From Clostridiaceae bacterium (GTDB taxonomy: Bacteria; Bacillota; Clostridia; Peptostreptococcales; Natronincolaceae): a stretch of DNA of 48,787 bases. The notes below the pieces were generated by a model. It saw only the letters and a list, made by a program, of their open reading frames with translations. It had not been told where the DNA came from and did not search any database. Shown here in pieces: positions 1-6,735 of this stretch. Numbering within the stretch: the first letter of the stretch is position 1; the number at the start of each line of letters is the position of its first letter. The stretch spans positions 1 through 48,787 of the forward strand of contig JAHDLO010000034.1 of the NCBI GenBank assembly GCA_018432235.1. Direction: 5' to 3'. A program made the position numbers and the translations under genes.

Positions 1-192
1 CTCCATGCCAAAGTTCACGCATCTGTGCTTAACAAAGGCATCCAATTCAACAAAGGTACCTTCGTCAAACAATAAATTAATTCTTTCTCGGGCAGTTAAT
101 TTACCCTTTTCATGCTGGCTGTCAATTCTCTTTTGACCTCCGCCCAGATGGATTTTCTCCTTCAATTGACTAAGACATTCTAGTTTCGTCAT
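1..192 (-). CDS. Acyl-CoA carboxylase carboxyltransferase subunit (MmdA/PccB type), N-terminus only
   Basis: The first 64 residues of a protein that runs off the left edge. The segment has the N-terminal signature of biotin-dependent carboxyltransferase beta subunits: a GGGQKRID stretch, then GKLTARERINLLFDEGTF and a D-A-F-V strand. Such subunits move CO2 between biotin and propionyl-, methylmalonyl- or malonyl-type CoA esters. It follows the CoA-transferase and malonate carrier genes on the same strand, so I infer that it decarboxylates malonyl-CoA made from imported malonate. The ATG at 192 is preceded by a weak AAGGG site. A 151-bp gap separates it from madM, with no clear terminator. Family assignment is good; substrate is inference from context. 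Confidence 0.8.
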   Translation of the reverse strand, partial: MTKLECLSQLKEKIHLGGGQKRIDSQHEKGKLTARERINLLFDEGTFVELDAFVKHRCVNFGME

Positions 193-343
193 ATTTAAGA
201 CCTACCCTTCTATTGAAATAACATAGACTTCAATTTTATTTTTGCTTGTTCCACAGGCTTAAAGGAGGAAAAGTTACCTTTACCTCCCCATAGCTTTATC
301 CAATAGTCTTATGTAAGGCAAACGCTTACCGCCTACATAGCCT

Positions 344-1105
344 CTAGAATATAGTCCTTATGATAATAAACCCTAATGATGGAACTAAAAGACTACCTAA
401 GCCGGTATAAAATGTAGCAACCATAGCACCATAGGGAACAAGCTTAGCATCTGTGGCTGCTAGTCCACCGGCAACACCGCTGGTGGTGCCGATCAATCCG
501 CCGTAAATCATAGCCGCTGTTGGATTATCTAGCTTGATAATAGGTGCAATAAATGGTGTTATAATCATGGTTAGTACGGATTTAACAACCCCGGCGGCTA
601 TTGAAAGGGCGATTACCTCAGAGCTTACCCCTAAAGCTGTGCCAGCAACAGGCCCTACAATAAAGGTGACTGCACCGCCGCCAATAGTAGTAATTTCTGC
701 TGGATCGGTGTATCCCAGTAACACCGCAATGATAGCCCCTATAAAAAAGGAAGAAAGCACACCCACAAGCAAAGCCACGACGCCTGGAATTCCAGCTTTT
801 TTTAGGTTTTCAACCTTTACACCATAGGCAGTAGAAATGATGGCATAATCCCTAAACATCGATCCACCTAATAATCCAACACCTGCAAATACTTCTATAT
901 CAGCCAATCCCTTAGATCCCCCCGTAAATTTACCCGCAACATATGCCAGAAGAAGTCCTATTATAATAGCAATAGCAGATCCCATTCTTTTTTGCTTGAT
1001 GCTTGCTGCGATACCGTAGGAAACCATCATAATCAATGCCACTAAACCAAAAGCGGTTACTAATCCATTGGAGCTAAGAATACTTTTTATTATTTTAATC
1101 ACCAT
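344..1105 (-). CDS. madM: Malonate transporter subunit MadM
   Basis: A 253-residue, very hydrophobic protein with about eight predicted membrane helices and glycine-rich loops (GGGAVTFIVGP, GGLIGTTSGVAGGLAATDAK) characteristic of MadM. With MadL it forms the two-component sodium:malonate symporter known from Malonomonas-type mad operons. The ATG is preceded by AGGAGG eight bases away, which lies within the gap after madL. It starts 12 bp after the madL stop, so the two are co-transcribed and probably translationally coupled. The last residues (GFIIIRTIF) end inside a helix, as usual for the family. Full length. Confidence 0.9.
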   Translation of the reverse strand: MVIKIIKSILSSNGLVTAFGLVALIMMVSYGIAASIKQKRMGSAIAIIIGLLLAYVAGKFTGGSKGLADIEVFAGVGLLGGSMFRDYAIISTAYGVKVENLKKAGIPGVVALLVGVLSSFFIGAIIAVLLGYTDPAEITTIGGGAVTFIVGPVAGTALGVSSEVIALSIAAGVVKSVLTMIITPFIAPIIKLDNPTAAMIYGGLIGTTSGVAGGLAATDAKLVPYGAMVATFYTGLGSLLVPSLGFIIIRTIF

Positions 1106-1117
1106 TTTTGATTCCTC

Positions 1118-1513
1118 CTACGCCTTTTTTATTGTTGATTCGTTTGGATTAGCACTTTTAACCGTTAGCTTAGTTATTACCGGCACCAGTAATAATCCAC
1201 CTAGTGTCGCAACCCCACCTGCCGTAAAGGCCACTAAGCCTCCTTCAAATGCCGCTACTACATTCTGAATCGAGGACATAGCAACGACAACAGGAATATA
1301 TAATGCACTCAAAAGCAAAATACCTTTTTCGGTGTTGGTATGAAAAGAAATTTTTTTCCCTTCCATGTAGCTGGTAATTAAGATAAGCAGCAGCATGGAA
1401 AAGCCAACACCACCCACATCACCACTTATACCAATAGCTGTTCCAAACAGCCTGCCAACCAAAGACCCGATAAACATACATAAAGCAACTAAGCCTAAAC
1501 CAAATATTTCCAT
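1118..1513 (-). CDS. madL: Malonate transporter subunit MadL
   Basis: A 131-residue membrane protein with about four helices. It opens with an MEIFGLGLVALCMFIGSLVG segment and carries a GISGDVGGVGFSMLLLI motif typical of MadL. It is the small partner of MadM in the malonate:sodium carrier. The start has a GGGAG ribosome site seven to eight bases upstream. It lies 33 bp after the CoA-transferase gene and directly before madM, in the order transferase-madL-madM-carboxylase, so uptake and CoA activation of malonate are encoded together. Usual length for the family and no defect visible. Confidence 0.9.
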   Translation of the reverse strand: MEIFGLGLVALCMFIGSLVGRLFGTAIGISGDVGGVGFSMLLLILITSYMEGKKISFHTNTEKGILLLSALYIPVVVAMSSIQNVVAAFEGGLVAFTAGGVATLGGLLLVPVITKLTVKSANPNESTIKKA

Positions 1514-1546
1514 AAAATTACTCCCTTCTATTCATTTTTTAGCTTA

Positions 1547-2734
1547 TTAAATAGCACCCTTCTCTGCCAATGCCTGTATTTCTGCCTCCGATAGGTTTTT
1601 GAAGCTTTTCAGTATTTCAGCTGTATGCTGTCCTAGGGTAGGCGCTGGCAATTTTACTGTTCCTTGCGTTTCACTCATTTTTATAGGGACACCGGGGATT
1701 TTAATTTTTCCTGCAACCGGATGCTCTACCTCCACCAGCATTTCTCTAAAATTCACCTGTGGGTCCTTGGCAACCCCCTCCATATTATTTATTGGTCCGT
1801 TAGGCACGCCTATTTCGTCTAAAATCCTTTGCCATTCAGAAGTCGTTTTAGTTACTATTTGCTCTGCAATAAGTGGTCTAATTTCATCATAGTTTTTTGC
1901 TCTAAGGGGATTGGTTTTAAATCTCTCATCCTTGGCTAAGGCGTCACTCTTCATAGCAACACAAAGCTTTTGCCATAGGACATCGTTTCCAGCAGCAATC
2001 ATAATTTCACCATCGGAGGTATCAAAGGGCTCAAAGGGAATGATGGAAGAATGTCTATTGCCGGCTGGCTTAGGAGACTCCCCTGTGACGAAGTACCTTG
2101 CTATAGCATTTTCCAAGATAGATACCTGACAATCCAACATCGCCACGTCAACCTTCTGTCCTTTACCAGTGATATTTTTATAGTTTACAGCCGCTAAAAC
2201 ACCTATGGCTGTATATAGGCCTGCTGTAATATCCCCAATAGATGGCCCTACCCTAGTGGGCTTTCCTCCCTTCTCTCCCGTAATGCTCATAATTCCTCCC
2301 ATAGCTTGAACCACACCATCATAGGCCGGTCTATTGCTGTAGGGACCAGAGTGCCCAAAGCCAGATGCAGCAGCATAAATGATTTTAGGATTCACTTCCT
2401 TTAATGCTTCATATCCCAAGCCTAGCTTTTCCATTGTTCCCGGTCGATAATTTTCTACTACAACATCTGCCTCCTTTACCATGTCTATAAATAGCGCCTT
2501 GGCTTCTGGACTTTTTAAATTCATAGTGATGCTTTTTTTATTTCTGTTAATGCTCATGAAGTATGCGCTCTCATCGTTAACATGGGGACCAAACTGACGG
2601 GAATCATCACCACCATTAGGTGCTTCTATCTTTATAATCTCAGCACCTAAATCTCCTAGAATCATAGTTGCAAATGGTCCTGCTAAAACTCTGGTTAAGT
2701 CAAGCACCTTAATACCTTCCAATGCTTCCTTCAT
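1547..2734 (-). CDS. CaiB/BaiF family (class III) CoA-transferase, probably malonate-activating
   Basis: About 395 residues with the class III CoA-transferase hallmarks: LDLTRVLAGPFATMILGDLGAEIIKIE at the N-terminus, the catalytic Asp region (DGVVQAMGGIMSITGE), and RVGPSIGDITAGLYTAIGVLAA. I place the start at the second ATG (2734), because AAGGAGG lies inside the longer reading frame just upstream of it. These enzymes move CoA from one acyl-CoA to another free acid. Next to MadLM and a carboxyltransferase subunit, malonate is the likely acceptor, with acetyl-CoA as donor, but the sequence alone does not prove this. It is the first gene of the operon driven from the -24/-12 promoter at 2801-2817. 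Confidence 0.85.
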   Translation of the reverse strand: MKEALEGIKVLDLTRVLAGPFATMILGDLGAEIIKIEAPNGGDDSRQFGPHVNDESAYFMSINRNKKSITMNLKSPEAKALFIDMVKEADVVVENYRPGTMEKLGLGYEALKEVNPKIIYAAASGFGHSGPYSNRPAYDGVVQAMGGIMSITGEKGGKPTRVGPSIGDITAGLYTAIGVLAAVNYKNITGKGQKVDVAMLDCQVSILENAIARYFVTGESPKPAGNRHSSIIPFEPFDTSDGEIMIAAGNDVLWQKLCVAMKSDALAKDERFKTNPLRAKNYDEIRPLIAEQIVTKTTSEWQRILDEIGVPNGPINNMEGVAKDPQVNFREMLVEVEHPVAGKIKIPGVPIKMSETQGTVKLPAPTLGQHTAEILKSFKNLSEAEIQALAEKGAI

Positions 2735-2800
2735 TAATAATTCCTCCTTCATTCATAATTTTTTGCAATTTTACTTGGATGATTATATAATCTTAATATC

Positions 2801-2817
2801 AGCAAGAAGCATGCCAA
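2801..2817 (-). promoter_or_regulatory. Sigma-54 (-24/-12) promoter of the malonate operon
   Basis: Reads TTGGCATGCTTCTTGCT on the minus strand, matching the RpoN consensus TTGGCAC-N5-TTGCW with one mismatch and exact GG/GC spacing. It would start transcription near 2790, about 55 bases before the CoA-transferase ATG. The NtrC-type activator gene is directly upstream. Confidence 0.88.
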
Positions 2818-2854
2818 GGTGAAAATTTATTTTTTTGAGCTATTGGTTAATTTT

Positions 2855-2864
2855 ATAACGTTAT
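2855..2864. promoter_or_regulatory. Short palindrome in the malonate promoter region
   Basis: ATAACGTTAT is a perfect 10-bp palindrome about 40 bp upstream of the -24 element. It shares the TAACGTT core with the larger dyads at 2889-2924, so it could be a third, weaker activator half-site. Low confidence. Confidence 0.3.
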
Positions 2865-2884
2865 TAGAATATTTCGCCAAATAA

Positions 2885-2928
2885 AAGTGGTAACGTTTTT
2901 ACCATCTCTGGTTAAAACATTACCACTT
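2885..2928 (-). terminator. Long inverted repeat: terminator of the two-component operon
   Basis: Two 20-base arms (2885-2904 and 2909-2928) match at 18 of 20 positions around a four-base loop. On the minus strand the hairpin begins 15 bases after the response-regulator stop codon and is followed by CTTTTATTT, so it can terminate that operon. The arms are AT-rich, so the hairpin is only moderately stable. The same sequence also contains two smaller dyads that look like activator sites (separate entry). Confidence 0.65.
2889..2924. promoter_or_regulatory. Two tandem dyads, candidate enhancer sites for the NtrC-type regulator
   Basis: GGTAACGTTTTTACC (2889-2903) and GGTTAAAACATTACC (2910-2924) are each a GGTAA-N5-TTACC-like dyad. 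Their centres lie 21 bp apart, two helical turns, and about 105 and 125 bp upstream of the predicted transcription start of the malonate operon. That is the normal position for paired upstream activating sequences of sigma-54 activators. Binding is inferred from position and symmetry only. Confidence 0.5.
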
Positions 2929-2943
2929 GTTTTTTCTTTTTAT

Positions 2944-4281
2944 CTATTGCAATTTTTTAATCCTATGCCTTTCTATCTTCCTTCTAAGGGTAAGCCGAGC
3001 GATTCCTAATTCATCGGCGGTTTTAGTTATATTCCATCTATTCTTAACTAAAGCCCTATATATGGTTTCTGCCTCAGCTGCTTCAAGACTTGAATGCGCC
3101 GTATGCTCTTCCTCGTCGGGTAAAGTAAAGAATATTTCCTTGGGGAGATCCTCCAACGATATTTCACTGTCTCGTTTAAAAAACATAATCCGTTCAATGA
3201 TGTTTTTTAGCTCCCTTACATTACCCGGCCAATCGTACTCCTGTAATTTTTTCATCGCACCTTTACTGACGGTAAATACATTTTTATCAAGCTTTTCATT
3301 ATATTCATTTATAAAAAAGTTTATTAATAGGGTGATGTCTGTCCTTCTCTCCCTTAGTGGCGGTATGTCTATAGGAATAATGTTCAATCGATAAAATAAA
3401 TCCTGTCGAAAATTGCCCACTTCGATTTCTTTTTGGAGATTTTTATTTGTAGCCGCTACAATAGTAGCACTAAACTCTATTTCCTTCAGCCCACCGATTC
3501 TTCGAAATCTCTTTTCTTGTAGAACCCGCAGCATTTTAGCCTGCAGCTCCATATCCATATCTGCAATTTCATCTAAAAAAAGCACGCCACCATTTGCTCT
3601 TTCTATAAGACCCTGCTTCATGCTTTTGGCATCGGAGAAGGACCCTTTTTCATAGCCAAACAATTCACTTTCCTGCAAATTTCTAGGTATGGCGGCACAA
3701 TTTATTGCCATAAAGCTTTGAACACCACGATCTTTAACACTGTGAATCAACCTTGCAATAACCTCTTTACCTGTACCGCTCTCACCGTTCAGTAGGATAC
3801 AAGTATGATGCCGGGCCTTGCCTATCTCCATTACTATTTCCATTACCTTTTTGATCGCTTCTGAATTACCAATCAGTACAGTATCCTTATGCTGCTGTAT
3901 TTCTTCCATCTGCTTCTTTGCTTTAATATACTCAGCGGTTTTCTCAATTGAGTCACTAATCTCCCTTATAGAGAAGGGCTTTGTAAAATAGTCATACGCC
4001 CCCATTTTCATCGATTCAACCGCCAGCTTGACTTCACTTAAATATGTAATCATAATGACAATGCTGGAGGGCTTAAGTCGCTTGATTCGTTTCAATGTCT
4101 CTATGCCATCTATACCCGGAAGCTTAATATCTAATATGATTAGATCCGGACTCTCTCGCATTAAAATCTCTAGTCCTTCTTCACCTGTTTCAGCAGTTAA
4201 AATCCTGGCCCCTACCTTTTCAAAAGCTATTTTTAAGGATAATCTTATACTTCTTTCATCGTCGATTACAAGGATTTTCAT
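2944..4281 (-). CDS. Sigma-54-dependent response regulator (AtoC/NtrC family)
   Basis: 445 residues in three parts. The receiver domain (1-120) has acidic DDE near the N-terminus, the phospho-acceptor Asp in LDIKLPG, and the conserved Lys in FTKPF. The AAA+ domain (about 140-375) has Walker A GESGTGKE, Walker B FLDEIAD and an arginine-finger region FYRLNIIPIDIPPLRERR. The C-terminal Fis-type helix-turn-helix includes NITKTADELGIARLTLRRK. The sigma-54 contact loop, normally GAFTGA, reads GSFSDA, which is an uncommon variant. It lies 28 bp after the histidine kinase gene as its partner. The -24/-12 promoter just downstream makes it the likely activator of the malonate genes. Confidence 0.92.
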   Translation of the reverse strand: MKILVIDDERSIRLSLKIAFEKVGARILTAETGEEGLEILMRESPDLIILDIKLPGIDGIETLKRIKRLKPSSIVIMITYLSEVKLAVESMKMGAYDYFTKPFSIREISDSIEKTAEYIKAKKQMEEIQQHKDTVLIGNSEAIKKVMEIVMEIGKARHHTCILLNGESGTGKEVIARLIHSVKDRGVQSFMAINCAAIPRNLQESELFGYEKGSFSDAKSMKQGLIERANGGVLFLDEIADMDMELQAKMLRVLQEKRFRRIGGLKEIEFSATIVAATNKNLQKEIEVGNFRQDLFYRLNIIPIDIPPLRERRTDITLLINFFINEYNEKLDKNVFTVSKGAMKKLQEYDWPGNVRELKNIIERIMFFKRDSEISLEDLPKEIFFTLPDEEEHTAHSSLEAAEAETIYRALVKNRWNITKTADELGIARLTLRRKIERHRIKKLQ

Positions 4282-4309
4282 GGTAAGTCTTCACCTTCTC
4301 CGTTTAAAT

Positions 4310-6499
4310 TTATACAATTTCATCGTTATAGGTGGAATTTAGCGGCAGGTTGACACATACCTCTGTGCCGATATGCTTTTGGCTTTTAATATCAATATAT
4401 CCCCTATGAGCTTTTATGATGTTGTAGGCTATCGAAAGACCTAAGCCAGTCCCTTCTTTTCTTGTGGTGTAAAAAGGGTCAAAAATTTTCTCAAGCTCCC
4501 TTTGATCAATTCCTGTGCCATCATCCTTAATTGATATCACCATAAACTTTTCCATTCTTTTTATCTCTACTTCAATTCGTCCCGTCTCCGGTACTGCTTC
4601 GATCGCGTTTTTAAGAATATTAATTAAAGCCTGCTTGATTCCTCTACGATCAATTCTTAAAAATAGGGCATCATTAGAATAGGCTTTTTTAATGTCTATT
4701 TGCTTATCTGTTGCATGTGATTTTAGTAAATAAATAATACCATTCATCAACTCACTAATATTTGTTTCTTCCTCATCCAATTTTGTGTTACGAATGAATC
4801 TCAAAAAATCTATTACAAGTCTATTTAAATCTCTAATTTCCTCTTGAAGGACAGATAACACCTCTTTTTTATTCTCATCATCAAAATCATCAGCGCTTAT
4901 GATTTCTACTAGGTTGCCTATCCCAGCCAACGGATTCCCAATGTCATGTATAATCGATGCTGATAATTCTCCCAGGGTTCTGATTCTATCTTCTCTTTTA
5001 AGCTCTTCCTCAATCATCTTAATCTGTGAAATGTCCCGAAAAAGGAATATATATCCAATAAGGTCTTTGGTTTTATCCAGGGCCTTCGATACCACCAGGC
5101 TAATAAACACCTCTCTACCGGAGCTGCTTTCCATTGTTACTTCCATATCCTGAAATACCTTGTTTTCATTGATTGAATCCTTAACCATATCTCCTGCACT
5201 CAGCTTTGTTTTATGGAAAAATTCTGCAATATCTTTATTGATAAATGCATTTGCATTAAACTCTGAAATAGCCTCAGCGGCCTTATTAAAAATCGTAATG
5301 CTGCCGGATCGATCCATAACCACAATGCCAATACCGACACTCTCTAGTATGTTATTTAGATATTGTTGAAGATTGCTTTCACGTATATATGATTCATTAA
5401 GCTCATGAATATTCTTTTCTAGCTGTACAGTCATATCATTAAAGGCTTTACCCAATTCTCCAATTTCATCCTTTGTATTTAACTGGATATTTATAGGTCG
5501 GATATTATTTAATCCATAGTCCAGCTTCCTAACCTTTTTCACCAGTAAATCTATCGGCCCTATGATTCTACTGGCCCATATGAAGCCGAGAATAAAAGCG
5601 ATTAAAATCACGAATACAATAATATATCTTAGTTGATTTTTTAATTGAACAACTTCAGCGAAAATGGTCTCAGTATCCTGCTCCACCACCACCATCCAAT
5701 TTAAGTTTGGAACAAATGTTATTGCACCATAGAAATCATCATTACGATACGTGTAATTTCCAATTACTTCTTTTTTGTCCTCCAAAATCTTAATCAAATC
5801 CGTCCGCCTATTATTAGCAAACACATCTCTGTTTTCTAGCTCCACTAGCTCTCCTAAATTCTTCACGCCTGGATATACTGCTAATATCCCTTCCTCATCA
5901 GTTATCCACATTTTACCATCAAAATGCTCCTGATTGTTTTCTATGATTTTCTCAATATTTCTTAGGGGTAGCCCAGCACCAATTAATCCTATGGTCTCGC
6001 CATCATGGTTATAGACAGGTGCTGCAATGATGAAATGTGTCTCATTCAACACACTGCTGATAAGGAGGGGGCTTACTGTCGATTGATTACCCATAATGGT
6101 ATCCCAATAATAGCTTCTATCGTAATAGCTTCTTCCTCGAATATGGTCATTGGATGGCTTAGAAAATACCATCCTGGCCTCAGCATTCATATAAAAAATC
6201 AAATCAAAGTATGGGAAATTATCATAAATTCTAAAAATTTCTTTTTGGATTTCTTCCATATTGCCGTTGCTCTGGGAGGAAAAGCTGGCAGCAGTATTGA
6301 CGGTACTTTGTGCATCCTCCATATAAATAGCAATTTGGTTACTAATCATCCGTGAAATCATTAGGTTTTTATTTAGTGTATTGGTCTCAATATTTTCTAC
6401 AGCGATGTATTGAAATAATAGCCCCGTAACTAATACACAGCTTGTGGCAAATATCATGATAAAGAATGGAATTTTAAATTTCAAGCTATTTTTTCCCAT
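4310..6499 (-). CDS. Membrane sensor histidine kinase (dCache-HAMP-PAS-HisKA-HATPase)
   Basis: 729 residues. A membrane helix (about 10-30) is followed by an extracytoplasmic double-Cache-like region (about 35-285, with YYDRSYYWDTIMGNQSTVSP), a second helix (about 290-310) and a HAMP linker. Then come a PAS domain (about 378-490), the phospho-acceptor helix LSASIIHDIGNPLAGIG, and an ATPase domain with N-box NILKNAIEAV, DDGTGID and GTGLGLSIAYNIIKAH. The outside Cache sensor suggests a small organic acid ligand, plausibly malonate. The start has AGGAGG seven bases away. It is transcribed just ahead of the response regulator, forming one operon. Confidence 0.93.
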   Translation of the reverse strand: MGKNSLKFKIPFFIMIFATSCVLVTGLLFQYIAVENIETNTLNKNLMISRMISNQIAIYMEDAQSTVNTAASFSSQSNGNMEEIQKEIFRIYDNFPYFDLIFYMNAEARMVFSKPSNDHIRGRSYYDRSYYWDTIMGNQSTVSPLLISSVLNETHFIIAAPVYNHDGETIGLIGAGLPLRNIEKIIENNQEHFDGKMWITDEEGILAVYPGVKNLGELVELENRDVFANNRRTDLIKILEDKKEVIGNYTYRNDDFYGAITFVPNLNWMVVVEQDTETIFAEVVQLKNQLRYIIVFVILIAFILGFIWASRIIGPIDLLVKKVRKLDYGLNNIRPINIQLNTKDEIGELGKAFNDMTVQLEKNIHELNESYIRESNLQQYLNNILESVGIGIVVMDRSGSITIFNKAAEAISEFNANAFINKDIAEFFHKTKLSAGDMVKDSINENKVFQDMEVTMESSSGREVFISLVVSKALDKTKDLIGYIFLFRDISQIKMIEEELKREDRIRTLGELSASIIHDIGNPLAGIGNLVEIISADDFDDENKKEVLSVLQEEIRDLNRLVIDFLRFIRNTKLDEEETNISELMNGIIYLLKSHATDKQIDIKKAYSNDALFLRIDRRGIKQALINILKNAIEAVPETGRIEVEIKRMEKFMVISIKDDGTGIDQRELEKIFDPFYTTRKEGTGLGLSIAYNIIKAHRGYIDIKSQKHIGTEVCVNLPLNSTYNDEIV

Positions 6500-6646
6500 G
6501 TGAGGGCCTCCTGGGATTACTGTCTTTTTGCTTATATTCGATGCTTTTCGCTATTATCCTCCACAATAATTCCAATTTATCCTATAACTTAAATCATATC
6601 ATATGACTTACGATAGTCCTTTACCTGAAAAACTGGCAAATAGAAT

Positions 6647-6681
6647 AAAAGGAACCCCTTATGGATTAAGGAATTCCTTTT
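6647..6681 (-). terminator. Rho-independent terminator of the flavin reductase gene
   Basis: Arms 6647-6661 and 6667-6681 pair at 13 of 15 positions around TGGAT. On the minus strand the hairpin is followed by ATTCTATTTG. It lies 55 bp after the stop of the large reductase gene. The rest of 6500-6735 holds no gene. Confidence 0.7.
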
Positions 6682-6735
6682 ATCTATTAATAAAGTCCGC
6701 AATATCCTTGAGTAAGAATTACACCATAATAATCC

